Positions 33,976-42,510 of a DNA stretch of 64,000 nt are shown here, one piece after another. The notes beneath the pieces are model-generated. The model saw only the letters and a program-made list of their open reading frames with translations, was not told the origin of the DNA and searched no databases. The stretch's first letter is position 1. Every line of letters starts with the position of its first letter. Source of the stretch: Spirosoma sp. GTDB lineage: Bacteria > Bacteroidota > Bacteroidia > Cytophagales > Spirosomataceae. The DNA lies in the NCBI RefSeq assembly GCF_026391055.1, contig NZ_JAPLET010000014.1, positions 1 through 64,000 of the forward strand, in the 5' to 3' direction. The position numbers were made by a program, and so were the translations under genes.

Positions 33976-35189
33976 GCCAGCTTTCTATTTTTGCTTCACC
34001 TGAAATGTCCGTCCTTTCAACGGACGAGGGTTTTGGCCTGGCCATTGATGACGAAGTCAATCGCCTACTCGCTCAGCAGGCCCCGGTTGCCATTGGCATT
34101 AGTGGCGGAAAAGATTCATCGGCCTGTGCCTGGGCAGTAATGGCTTACCTGAACCGGATCGGTCACCGGGGTCCGCGCGTCCTGGTTCATGCAGACCTGG
34201 GACAGATTGAATGGGAGGACTCCGCCCGTATTTGTCAACGGGTTGCCCATCAGCTAGGCATTCCGTTAATTACCCTACAACGCCGGCAGGGAGGCATGAT
34301 CGAGCGTTGGCAACAACGTTGGCAGTCTAATGTGGAACGCTATAAAAACCTCTCCTGCGTGTCGCTAATCCTGCCCTGGTCGACCCCATCAATGCGGTTC
34401 TGCACGAGCGAGTTGAAAACAGCCATTATCTGCCAGCGACTAACCGAACTGTTTCCCAATCAGGTAATCATTTCGGTAACCGGCGTTCGCCGGGCCGAAA
34501 GCAAGGACCGGCAGCGTACTCCCGTCCAGCAGCCCCAGCCGGCCCTGTTGCGTAAGAAAAAGAATACAAGCGGTATTACCTGGAATCCCCTGGTTGACTG
34601 GACGCTGGCTCAGGTTTGGGACGCGCACAAGGTAGGGAATTTGCCCATTCACCAAGCCTATCGACACTTCGGTTGCAGCCGGGTTTCGTGTACCTTTTGC
34701 ATTATGTCTAGTCAGTCCGATTTACGCGGGGCGCTTAAGGCCCTCCACAATCACGCAGCGTACCGTCAGCTGATCGATCTTGAAAATGCATCGGGTTTCT
34801 CCTTTCAGGGTTCTACCTGGCTGGCAAGCCTGGCACCAGAGCTTATATCAGCTGAACAGCAAATGGGCCACCAACAAGCCAGGTATCGAGCGCAGGAGAG
34901 GACCGCCTTACAACAAAGGTTGCCGAAACGAATCCGCTTTACCAAAGGCTGGCCAACCGAGATGATCGGACTGGACGATGCAAAGGTACTGGCTGTGGTG
35001 CGACAGCACATCGCGCAGCTGTATGGATGGGCCGACATGCCCTACACGACTGAGGAATCTATTCAACTGCGGTACGCAGAATTATTACGTCAAAAATCGC
35101 TTCGAAAAACGAAAAAGCCAGTGGCTGTGGACTTGGGTCAGGCCAGACGTAGCCGGAGACAAAAAAAAGACACGGCCAAAAAAACCTGA
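33972..35189 (+). CDS. PAPS reductase/adenine-nucleotide alpha-hydrolase family protein
   Basis: 405 residues. The PP-loop is GISGGKDSSACAWAV near residue 40. SMRFCTSELK and GCSRVSCTFC provide four cysteines that could hold an iron-sulfur cluster. GVRRAESKDR is another family feature. The fold activates sulfur or nucleotides by adenylation; DndC and IbrA are relatives. No DndB, DndD or DndE partners are visible. Start at 33972 (ATGA overlap with LytTR) is preferred over 33936. A basic C-terminus (RRSRRQKK) suggests nucleic-acid contact. Confidence 0.78.
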   Translation: MSQLSIFASPEMSVLSTDEGFGLAIDDEVNRLLAQQAPVAIGISGGKDSSACAWAVMAYLNRIGHRGPRVLVHADLGQIEWEDSARICQRVAHQLGIPLITLQRRQGGMIERWQQRWQSNVERYKNLSCVSLILPWSTPSMRFCTSELKTAIICQRLTELFPNQVIISVTGVRRAESKDRQRTPVQQPQPALLRKKKNTSGITWNPLVDWTLAQVWDAHKVGNLPIHQAYRHFGCSRVSCTFCIMSSQSDLRGALKALHNHAAYRQLIDLENASGFSFQGSTWLASLAPELISAEQQMGHQQARYRAQERTALQQRLPKRIRFTKGWPTEMIGLDDAKVLAVVRQHIAQLYGWADMPYTTEESIQLRYAELLRQKSLRKTKKPVAVDLGQARRSRRQKKDTAKKT

Positions 35190-35294
35190 ACGATGTCCGT
35201 GAAAATAGCCTAAGACTGGGACGTCTTTGGGAACCGGAAAAGGGTAAAACGCTCCACAGGCGTCATTAACGAACCTATTCACCCTGCCTGTATC

Positions 35295-35396
35295 ACTTCA
35301 CCTTCTCATATAAGATAACGGGGGAAAAAAGGCAACACAGCTTTGCAAGCCGTATGAACTAACGACCATACCGAGGGCTGACGGGCGTATCTTTAG
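35295..35396 (+). promoter_or_regulatory. Promoter module 2 (with upstream ACTTCACC element)
   Basis: ACTTCACCTTCTCA (35295-35308), ATAACGGGGGAAAA (from 35315) and TATCTTTAG (35388-35396), the last two 73 bp apart. The ATG of the 84-residue gene is at 35400, only three bases after the box, so translation would be leaderless. Confidence 0.7.
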
Positions 35397-35399
35397 TAC

Positions 35400-35654
35400 A
35401 TGGAAAACGCCTCAACTGCTCCCCGCCTTCGCCAGATTCAGGTGCCGCCCGTCCGCAAAAGCAAGCGGCCCCCAACCATCCATATTCGCCGGATCAAACT
35501 GGCCGGGGGGCGTTTAGAGTACCGTATTCCCATCGAGGTGGACCGGACTTCGTACGCGCAACTTTGGTGCGATAAACGCGATCGTAAAGCCACTGAGCAG
35601 CGGCTGATCGAGCAAAACGCCGATAAGCGGGTGAAATTTTATAGCTTAAAATAA
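35400..35654 (+). CDS. Small basic hypothetical protein
   Basis: 84 residues, rich in Arg and Lys (PPVRKSKRPPTIHIRRIKL, then KRDRKATEQRL). Beta-rich N-terminal half. The basic composition suggests nucleic-acid binding. Directly under the module 2 promoter and 8 bp before the next gene, so the two form an operon. No family recognised. Confidence 0.55.
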   Translation: MENASTAPRLRQIQVPPVRKSKRPPTIHIRRIKLAGGRLEYRIPIEVDRTSYAQLWCDKRDRKATEQRLIEQNADKRVKFYSLK

Positions 35655-35662
35655 ACGCCGCC

Positions 35663-36202
35663 ATGGCAAGTAGGCAACTGGACCTCTTTAGTTCTCCTGC
35701 AGACGTCGCTCTACAACCGCTGCGCGTTACGCCCTTGCCGGATGTTGGTAGCTTGATCGAACGCATTGGCAGTGATGAGAACTGGCAGGAGCGGACGCTA
35801 AGTGAGGTGCTGGAACTGTGGCCTTGTCTGTATGATGAATATGTCCAAGTACTGCTGGAGCCCCGAAAGCAGGCAGAAGAATGGTTCAAGCAAAATGGAA
35901 CCCATTATGCGACCGCCAGCCCAGCCACCCGCCAGCATTACCGGCGTGAGCATGCCGCCCTAACGGACGCAAAAAACCTGTTTCATTCCATTCTGTATGG
36001 GTTGTATAGCCAGCGGATGGAAACGTTGTTTGCGCAGGCTAAACAACGTTTAATCAGTAAGGGCCTGACTGAGGTAGCCCTGGAGGGGTGTGAAGAATTT
36101 TTCAACGATGTATTTCAACGGCCCTATTACCCGGATTTGGGTAAACGACTCCCTCAGCTAATGGACGATTTAGCGGTTGAGTACGCCAGATTGGTTACCT
36201 GA
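35663..36202 (+). CDS. Hypothetical helical protein
   Basis: 179 residues starting MASRQLDLF, a start shared by several proteins of this plasmid (the pentapeptide protein has MTLVSQLDLF). It is mostly alpha-helical, without membrane segments. No known motif seen. Operon partner of the preceding small basic gene. Confidence 0.55.
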   Translation: MASRQLDLFSSPADVALQPLRVTPLPDVGSLIERIGSDENWQERTLSEVLELWPCLYDEYVQVLLEPRKQAEEWFKQNGTHYATASPATRQHYRREHAALTDAKNLFHSILYGLYSQRMETLFAQAKQRLISKGLTEVALEGCEEFFNDVFQRPYYPDLGKRLPQLMDDLAVEYARLVT

Positions 36203-36244
36203 TGAGGCTACGTATATAGGTAGGCGTTCGCTAATAAAAGAGTC

Positions 36245-36361
36245 ACTTCACCCTTTTTTATTACGCCTAAGGCCAGGCCATAACAGGGGAGAAGGCGCGC
36301 TTATGTTGCCCTACGGTTTGGGTCCTAAGCCAGTCTATTTCCGTATCGAACGCTATTTTTG
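36245..36361 (+). promoter_or_regulatory. Promoter module 3
   Basis: ACTTCACC (36245-36252), ATAACAGGGGAGAAGG (36280-36295) and TATTTTTG (36354-36361). The last two are 74 bp apart. Gene start at 36390. Confidence 0.65.
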
Positions 36362-36389
36362 AGTCGTAAACCAGCAAACGTCTACTGAT

Positions 36390-36773
36390 ATGGAAAATGG
36401 TCATAACGGTCAGCTACCCAAACACACGCTCCCCAAATACCAGATATTAGGCTACCCGCAATCAGACGTGCAGTTTCAAATCGACCTTAAAGCCAAGACG
36501 CTTTTTCTAATTGATTTGGATCAGGGTGGGCGTAGCTTAACCAATGATATGAATAACGCCCTGTGCCGGTTGATTCACTACCAACGGGTAGAAGGCCAGC
36601 CGGTGAAGCTCAATGAGTTTACAATATTTTATTCTGACTCTACCGGAACGGTGGATGGTGTGCGTGTTTCGTTTGGCTTAATGGGTAGCCTGTCACATTC
36701 GTTTTACTCGGTTTCTATTTACGACCTGACCCGGAACGGAGGTTCCCGGAACAGCGGTTCAGGGCTGAAATAG
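36390..36773 (+). CDS. Hypothetical protein
   Basis: 127 residues, predicted alpha/beta with a Ser/Gly-rich end (GGSRNSGSG). The core IDLKAKTLFLIDLDQGG and VRVSFGLMGSLSHSF is not one I recognise. Under module 3 and directly before the PRTRC module; not part of the PRTRC cassette as far as I can tell. Confidence 0.5.
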   Translation: MENGHNGQLPKHTLPKYQILGYPQSDVQFQIDLKAKTLFLIDLDQGGRSLTNDMNNALCRLIHYQRVEGQPVKLNEFTIFYSDSTGTVDGVRVSFGLMGSLSHSFYSVSIYDLTRNGGSRNSGSGLK

Positions 36774-36907
36774 GCCCTACGGGACGACAATTTTCTGATC
36801 GATCCGGCGCATCCGGATTTTTCAGCTATAACCACCGAAGCGCCTTCCTTCGATGGTCGTATACCGATCGCAGCGCACACAGCGGGCGAGTCGGCTATCT
36901 CTACTTT

Positions 36908-37067
36908 ACTTCACCTACTCATCTGTGTTGACTGCGATGGGGTCGACTCCTGGACCCAGGCAGGCTAACCTGTAATAAGCTAAACATAACAGGGAAAAGG
37001 GCTTTCCCCATCCCTATAACCAATACTCGTTACCCCACCCCATACCCGGCTGAATGGCTATCTTTAG
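36908..37067 (+). promoter_or_regulatory. Promoter module 4, for the PRTRC operon
   Basis: The 332-bp gap 36774-37105 holds ACTTCACCTACTCA (36908-36921), ATAACAGGGAAAAGG (36986-37000) and TATCTTTAG (37059-37067), the last two 73 bp apart. The PRTRC protein E gene starts at 37106. No other feature is seen in the gap. Confidence 0.72.
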
Positions 37068-37105
37068 ACCAGTAAACAACACACAATTCATTTCCTGAAC
37101 AGCGT

Positions 37106-37627
37106 ATGGAGTTTTTTCAAAAAGTCCACCAGCTTGGCTTACAGGGCGATTTAAGAATCGTCTGTCAAACCGTAGGTGAAAAACTCATTGTGAGCGTTCT
37201 GCTGACCAACGAGCAATGCGGAGATAAAGCCCAACAGCTAATAAAGCCCTTGTTGTTCAATGGACTTCCAGAAGCCATTGATGAAGCTTTTTTCAGAAAG
37301 ATTACAGAGCCGTATCAGCAGACTTCCCAATTGCTGGTCAGTATGGAGGACCATCTCAAAAGTGTTGCGCTGGCCAGTGAGCAGTCGGCAATGGCAAAAG
37401 CGGCTGAAAACAAACAGAGAAAAGAAGCTGAGGAACAGAAAAAAACCTATGATGGCCTCATGGTCAAAGTGGCTGAACTGGAAGAAGCCGGAAAATACCG
37501 CGAAGCGTGTGCAAAACTGCCCGACCTGACCCTATTTCCCAACCAACAGGAAGCCATCACCAAAAAGCGGGAAGAATTAGTTCAGAAGTTCAGTGCCCCT
37601 ACCCTATTTGAATCAATTAATGCATAA
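37106..37627 (+). CDS. PRTRC system protein E
   Basis: 173 residues. The N-terminal 75 residues follow the PRTRC-E pattern (FFQKVHQLG, DLRIVC, LIVSVLLTN, KPLLFNGLPEAIDEAFF). A charged coiled coil (AENKQRKEAEEQKK) and a helical end follow. PRTRC (ParB-related, ThiF-related cassette) genes travel together on plasmids of many bacteria, but protein E has no known activity. First gene of the operon; protein C follows after 9 bp. Confidence 0.82.
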   Translation: MEFFQKVHQLGLQGDLRIVCQTVGEKLIVSVLLTNEQCGDKAQQLIKPLLFNGLPEAIDEAFFRKITEPYQQTSQLLVSMEDHLKSVALASEQSAMAKAAENKQRKEAEEQKKTYDGLMVKVAELEEAGKYREACAKLPDLTLFPNQQEAITKKREELVQKFSAPTLFESINA

Positions 37628-37636
37628 ACAACTCGT

Positions 37637-37858
37637 ATGAACCTGATCGCCACAACCTATAAACGGGTATTTATTATTCAGGACAAAGGCCAGCCTGTTG
37701 AACTGGCTGACCCTGAACGTTCCTTAAGCCCCCAAGCCGTACTGAATTTTTATGCCAACAGTTATCCCCTGTTAACGACTGCAAAAGTAAGTGAGGGGCA
37801 AGTCAGAAACGACCGCATCGAGTACCGTTTTGATAGCGTTATGGGTACGAAAGGTTAA
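37637..37858 (+). CDS. PRTRC system protein C, ubiquitin-like
   Basis: 73 residues. The pattern YKRVFIIQ, LADPERSLSPQAVLNFYA, YPLLTTAKV and a final GTKG is the PRTRC-C signature. This family has a ubiquitin-like beta-grasp fold (Prok_Ub). The last residue is Gly, ready for adenylation by an E1-like enzyme without trimming. Partners here would be ThiF (39741) and protein B (39020). That it is conjugated to a target is inferred from family logic. Confidence 0.85.
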   Translation: MNLIATTYKRVFIIQDKGQPVELADPERSLSPQAVLNFYANSYPLLTTAKVSEGQVRNDRIEYRFDSVMGTKG

Positions 37859-37920
37859 TCAGTAGCGATGATGGGCAAACCCGCCAGAGTTATTTCAACG
37901 GACTATCAGTATTCCAATCA

Positions 37921-39099
37921 ATGGCAACGCTCCTCGGCAATAGCCGCGTTTCTGCTCACCCTCAACTCACTCCCCGACGCGGCTCACAGCGTCGTTCAGA
38001 AACGACGCTCTTTACCGCTGAGTCAGCTACCAATGGTTTTTTAAGATACCGTTTCGAGCCAGTTGTTGAGGAACTGGCCGAACTCCACGATCAGGCGATT
38101 ATCGAAGCTGAGTTCTTTCAATCACTGTTGTTTTTATCTCAAGCGTATGGGTTTGGTTTTGACGTAACGGCAATGGAAAATACCAGCGTTTATCCGCATA
38201 ATGTTTTCCTTGCGTTTTCACAGGCCGAAGCTGCCCTGCAAGCGGCAGACCCCAATGCATCGCTGGCCATCATCGAGGACGATGATACCCTCCGATCAAC
38301 CCTTGCCGTTTACAAGGTCTATGAAACGGGCTTTAGCTCGTATTATATACCGCTGGAACCCTTTTACCAGACGCTCAAGGGAAAAAGCAGGTTGTCGGCT
38401 TCGGCCCTGTTATGTTCGTTGGTATCGTATCTGCATACGGTGGCAGGTGTGGCCTTCTTTTCGGACGAGAGTAGCTTTGTCTATTACCAATGTGATATGA
38501 TGGCTGAATCCATGCGGGAGGACGACGAGGAAAACCAGCTGGCTGATTTTGAGACGCTGTTAACCAATACCCGACTGGGCGGCTCTATCCTACAACGGTA
38601 CATAGGTTGGAACCAGCGGCATCTGGATGCGTTTGAAACGCGGCACCAATCCTTCCGGCCTACTGATGAATGGGAAGAAGCATTACACCGGATTAGCGGC
38701 TCATTTTTGAGTTTATATCGTCAGTACCCTGACCGCGCCTACTACCGAAGCTATGAGCGGGGATTGGCCCATTCCGACGATGATTATTCAATTGACCCCG
38801 ACCAACGAATTGGTTTTTTATGGCAATGGGGGGATTGGGTCCATGATAACATACTGGAATCGTTGGACTGCGATTTTAACGGGGGCGGGTACGTTGAAGA
38901 ACCATTGGCGTATCATTTGTTTGACCGGCCTTGCGCCAAACCACCGCTTTGTTTAGCCTTTGAGGAGGTATTCTATACCAGCCTTGATGAGTTAGCCGAC
39001 CTACTAAAAAACCTTGCTGATGAACAACATAACCGCAAATTACGGGAAGTCGTATCTGCCGACGCAGGGACTGCTGGTCTATCGACAGGCGAGCAATAG
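37921..39099 (+). CDS. PRTRC system protein F
   Basis: 392 residues, with no transmembrane or signal segments and rich in Asp/Glu and aromatic residues. Its place in the cassette between C and B and its length match PRTRC-F. There is an LGRHT-free acidic region and a C-terminal LGDLADEQ-like helix, but I cannot name catalytic residues. The last 80 bases overlap the start of protein B. Function unknown; the only role suggested by context is in the ubiquitin-like pathway. Confidence 0.75.
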   Translation: MATLLGNSRVSAHPQLTPRRGSQRRSETTLFTAESATNGFLRYRFEPVVEELAELHDQAIIEAEFFQSLLFLSQAYGFGFDVTAMENTSVYPHNVFLAFSQAEAALQAADPNASLAIIEDDDTLRSTLAVYKVYETGFSSYYIPLEPFYQTLKGKSRLSASALLCSLVSYLHTVAGVAFFSDESSFVYYQCDMMAESMREDDEENQLADFETLLTNTRLGGSILQRYIGWNQRHLDAFETRHQSFRPTDEWEEALHRISGSFLSLYRQYPDRAYYRSYERGLAHSDDDYSIDPDQRIGFLWQWGDWVHDNILESLDCDFNGGGYVEEPLAYHLFDRPCAKPPLCLAFEEVFYTSLDELADLLKNLADEQHNRKLREVVSADAGTAGLSTGEQ

Positions 39100-39754
39100 T
39101 CATCATGGGCATGTGCAAGCCTTCGACGTTGACCCGGTTTCTGGTCATCCCATTAATTTCCATCCCTTAACCGAACAAGAGTCAAGGCAGTTAGCCAAAA
39201 TCCTGACGGTGGAAAAAGAAAAGAAAAAAGGTTTTTTACGACTCAACGGGCTATTGCCCGAAAACGTACTTTATCTGGATGTCGATCAGGGCCGGGTAAT
39301 GTGGTACACCCCCCCGCAACAGCGTAACTTATATTTCATCGAGTCATTAACTATACCGAACGGGATGGCCCCTCTACCCCCGTTGGTATGGTTGGCTTCC
39401 AAGAATTATTTATTTCTGTTTGCCCTGCTGAGTGCCGAGAAACCGACGATAGATACCCCCTTGTATTATGCTCCCTTTTTCAATACCAACAAGCAGGGAG
39501 GGGTCTGCATGGGAACTGTCAGTGTTGGTATTCGTCAGTCGTCCACGCTCAACGAATTTATGGCGGCATGGGAAGAAAGCTTTTTCAATTCGTACTTCTC
39601 ACACCTGTTCGATGAACATCAGCCTGTTCAGGGTAACATTATTCAACTATGGCAACGACTGATTGATCAGCATACAGATTTTCCCCTTGACGTACTCGTT
39701 ACCAGCCCCTTCACGTTAAAACAGCTTACTGGTTATACAGATGGAAACAACTAG
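39020..39754 (+). CDS. PRTRC system protein B, E2-like
   Basis: 244 residues from ATG 39020 (a TTG lies two codons upstream). Members of PRTRC-B belong to the prokaryotic E2-like family (Prok-E2_D). The segment YYAPFFNTNKQGGVCMG (Cys about 163) resembles the E2 active-site loop, with N near the Cys. The start lies inside protein F, so the two overlap by 80 nt. It would accept the activated protein C from ThiF. Confidence 0.82.
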   Translation: MNNITANYGKSYLPTQGLLVYRQASNSHHGHVQAFDVDPVSGHPINFHPLTEQESRQLAKILTVEKEKKKGFLRLNGLLPENVLYLDVDQGRVMWYTPPQQRNLYFIESLTIPNGMAPLPPLVWLASKNYLFLFALLSAEKPTIDTPLYYAPFFNTNKQGGVCMGTVSVGIRQSSTLNEFMAAWEESFFNSYFSHLFDEHQPVQGNIIQLWQRLIDQHTDFPLDVLVTSPFTLKQLTGYTDGNN

Positions 39755-40583
39755 ACCCCGCGTGGATTCGCCCGATCAGGTGCGACCAAGTGTTCATTTT
39801 ACCGCTTCATACCTGCTGAATCCGACCAATCCGCTGACGGTTAATTTAATCGGGGCCGGGGGGACCGGCTCGCAGGTGTTGACCTTGCTGGCCAGAATGA
39901 ACCACGCCTTCACCGAATTAGGCCATCCCGGTTTGCAGGTTCGGTTATGGGACGGTGATACCGTCAGCCAAGCGAACCTGGGTAGACAGTTATTTGCCCA
40001 TTCTGAATTGAAACTCAACAAAGCAGTTGCCTTAATTAACCGGGTCAACGGTTTTTTTGGCACCAACTGGAAAGCGGTTCCAACCCCCTACTGTATCAGC
40101 CGCCTTCGGGGAACTTCGCGCCAGCACGCATCGGCCAATCTGTTCATTACGTGCGTAGATACCGTATCGGCACGGCGGGAAATCGCGCTGATAGTACAGG
40201 AACTAAGGGTACAGGCCAAACATGACCGCGACAGACCCTATTACTGGCTTGATTACGGGAACAGTCAACAAATCGGTCAGGTCATTTTATCGACTGTTGG
40301 CGAAATTGAACAACCCCCTACGCAGGAATATGTTGCTGTTGGCCAGCTTCCCTTTATTACGGACGAATTTGACCAGTTACTTTTCGAAGCTGACCAGTCC
40401 GATAATACGCCCAGCTGTTCACTGGCCGAAGCGTTGCAAAAGCAGGAGTTATTTATTAATTCAACACTGGCCAATCATGGCTGTTCCCTACTTTGGACCC
40501 TGTTTCGTAAAGCGATGACACCCCACCGGGGGTGTTTCCTTAATCTGGAAACGGGTCGCACCACTCCTTTGCCCATCGCCTAA
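39741..40583 (+). CDS. PRTRC system ThiF-family (E1-like) protein
   Basis: 280 residues. The adenylate-binding loop is NLIGAGGTGSQV, followed by the metal/ATP segment WDGDTVSQANLGRQLF. The probable thiolating Cys is in TPSCSLAEAL near residue 220. It starts before the protein B stop (overlap 39741-39754), as expected for a coupled operon. It should adenylate the Gly end of protein C. The usual protein A (JAB-like isopeptidase) is absent before and after. Confidence 0.88.
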   Translation: METTRPRVDSPDQVRPSVHFTASYLLNPTNPLTVNLIGAGGTGSQVLTLLARMNHAFTELGHPGLQVRLWDGDTVSQANLGRQLFAHSELKLNKAVALINRVNGFFGTNWKAVPTPYCISRLRGTSRQHASANLFITCVDTVSARREIALIVQELRVQAKHDRDRPYYWLDYGNSQQIGQVILSTVGEIEQPPTQEYVAVGQLPFITDEFDQLLFEADQSDNTPSCSLAEALQKQELFINSTLANHGCSLLWTLFRKAMTPHRGCFLNLETGRTTPLPIA

Positions 40584-40610
40584 CCGGGATGGCTTTACCC
40601 TGGTTACTTT

Positions 40611-40737
40611 ACTTCACCTTCTCAAGCCAGTATGTTCAATGACCATAACAGGGGAAAAGGCGTATCAGTAGACTGATTGATAGCCTATTAAAGTAGCCTT
40701 ATGGGGAGTTGAGTCCTATAAAAGCCGTATTTTTAAG
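40611..40737 (+). promoter_or_regulatory. Promoter module 5
   Basis: ACTTCACCTTCTCA (40611-40624), ATAACAGGGGAAAAGG (40645-40660) and TATTTTTAAG (from 40728). The distance here is 83 bp, one helical turn more than in the others. Gene start at 40780. Confidence 0.62.
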
Positions 40738-40779
40738 TAAGCCAACATACGCCACCGCCCCGGCAACTCTCCTACGGTC

Positions 40780-41208
40780 ATGGATACTCAATTTTTTATT
40801 CGTAAGTCCCACGCGGGCAGTCCCGCCAATAAACTCCAAAAGGCGATTTTGGATGTCATGCCAGCCTATTGTAATCAGTTGACCGACGAGCCGAACGTGT
40901 TCATTGAACGGCTCACCAATCGAATCAACTACATCAACTGTCAATTTCCGCGTTGTAGCCCGATGAAAGTGGGTAGTAACCCACTGGGTCAGTATTTACG
41001 GCAGGGTGGAGATAAGGGTAAAGTCAATGACCAGGAGCAGGGTGCTCGGCAGGGCTGGCGGGTATCAATTTCGGGCCTTGTTGAGTTGGAGCTTATGCCC
41101 GTGAAAGGCACCCTGGCATTTGATAAACCCGATCCCTACGTATTCATGGTCCTCAGGACGGCGACGGACACGGATCAAACGGCGCAGCAGATGTCTGTTT
41201 TTTCTTGA
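40780..41208 (+). CDS. Hypothetical protein
   Basis: 142 residues with no signal or membrane segment. Cys near INCQFPRCSP suggests a metal or disulfide. There is a GGDKGKVNDQEQGARQGW loop, which is Gly/Gln-rich. No family recognised. It is transcribed from module 5 just after the PRTRC operon. Confidence 0.5.
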   Translation: MDTQFFIRKSHAGSPANKLQKAILDVMPAYCNQLTDEPNVFIERLTNRINYINCQFPRCSPMKVGSNPLGQYLRQGGDKGKVNDQEQGARQGWRVSISGLVELELMPVKGTLAFDKPDPYVFMVLRTATDTDQTAQQMSVFS

Positions 41209-41387
41209 CGTATAAGCTTATCCGTTCGCTTGAATGATGACCAGTTGAATTTTGCACTTTCTCCAATCCAGCGCTTATGCCCATCCGTATGACAGCCGCG
41301 AAAATAGCTGCTTTGGGCAGGGCACTTACTGAATGTTGACAAACCCGGTAAACCGTTTACGCTCCTCATATATAACCCCAAACACGT

Positions 41388-42356
41388 ATGATGGCTGGAC
41401 TATTTGACCCTCATCTACCGACTCGTGTCCTCTTTGTAGGGGGTGGTCAGGACTCCGTAGCGTTACTGATGTTATGCCAGCATGATATAGGTTTTCGGGA
41501 AACGTTTTTGGGTAAATCTAATTTCTGTGCCTTAATGACTGACACCGGCATTGAATATCAGGAAACAGAAGAATACGTTTCGTGGCTAAAACAATGGTGT
41601 CCAACGGTCGGGATTGATTTTACGTTCGTGACGCCGGACATGGGCTTTCACGGGGCAACCTGGCAGAGCCTTACGGATCAGATGGAGCGCAATAACAACA
41701 TTATGGGCGTAACCTTTGCTAAATCCTGCACCGATAATCTGAAGATTAAAGTCAGCTATCGATTTCTGGCGCAGTGGCTACGAGATCATTACGGCTATCG
41801 TGGCAATGACCCTTCCGTTTTTTACCAGTACCGCCATTATTTCGGTAAACTGGTCAGCTGGATCGGTTTTGCAGCCGGGGAGGAAAGCCGGGTCGCTCAT
41901 CCAGGCCCCAAAACGCCAGCCGAGCCGGATGAATACGTTCTGTTTCAAGAGGGCGACACCGGTCCCGCCTATATCCCCAAATGGCGGAAACTGTGCGTTG
42001 AGCATCGCTATCCGCTCCTGGAACTGGGCCACGACCGGGCCGCTTGCCAACGCATCATTGCCGTATACGGATATCCCATACCCTACCCAAGTAATTGTAT
42101 GTTCTGTCCCTTTCAAAACGAAGTCGAGATCGTTTATTTGTACAGAACCCACCCGGATCGCTGGCAACAGTGGGTAGAGCGCAAAGCAGCTAAGCTGGCT
42201 AAATTCGCTCAGTCCAAAGTAAACCATGGCGTAAAAGGGAAACTCGCTCTACCACAGTACCTGAAGAAGGCACTGGAGAAATATGGTCACTGGAGTGTCG
42301 AACAGTTGCGAGAATACCGTTTTTCTCATGGTCATTGTGTTGTCTCTAAGTATTGA
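41388..42356 (+). CDS. PAPS reductase-like (PP-loop) protein, second copy
   Basis: 322 residues. The loop LFVGGGQDSVALLML (residues about 15-29) is a PP-loop variant with Gln in place of the usual Lys of SGGKDS. CALMTDTGIEYQETEEYV is the sulfurtransferase-like helix. C-terminal SNCMFCPFQNEVEIV gives a CxxC. So it is a paralogue of the 33972 gene but more diverged, and the KDS-to-QDS change may affect phosphate binding. An adjacent ATG pair gives two starts. I see no motif A module in the 179-bp upstream gap. Confidence 0.7.
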   Translation: MMAGLFDPHLPTRVLFVGGGQDSVALLMLCQHDIGFRETFLGKSNFCALMTDTGIEYQETEEYVSWLKQWCPTVGIDFTFVTPDMGFHGATWQSLTDQMERNNNIMGVTFAKSCTDNLKIKVSYRFLAQWLRDHYGYRGNDPSVFYQYRHYFGKLVSWIGFAAGEESRVAHPGPKTPAEPDEYVLFQEGDTGPAYIPKWRKLCVEHRYPLLELGHDRAACQRIIAVYGYPIPYPSNCMFCPFQNEVEIVYLYRTHPDRWQQWVERKAAKLAKFAQSKVNHGVKGKLALPQYLKKALEKYGHWSVEQLREYRFSHGHCVVSKY

Positions 42357-42406
42357 CTAACCCCATAGAGACTTAGCTACCTCACTTGACGAATTCAGGC
42401 AATACT

Positions 42407-42489
42407 AAAACAGGGGAATAAAACTTGACTATCAGCCGCAGCTACCCCCTATTGTAATCAGCTGCCCCCACGATAAATCGTATTTTTAG
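42407..42489 (+). promoter_or_regulatory. Promoter module 6
   Basis: TAAAACAGGGGAATAAA, a diverged element, aligns to start at 42407. TATTTTTAGG lies at 42481, 74 bp on. CTCACTTGAC at 42381 is a diverged upstream element. Gene start at 42511. Confidence 0.6.
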
Positions 42490-42510
42490 GAAGGTAAACA
42501 CCTGATTGTT

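Noticed and set aside
33972..35189. DndC of a DNA phosphorothioation system
   Set aside because: The PP-loop and Cys pattern would fit, but no DndB, DndD, DndE or DndA homologue is in the window, so only the broad family is assigned.
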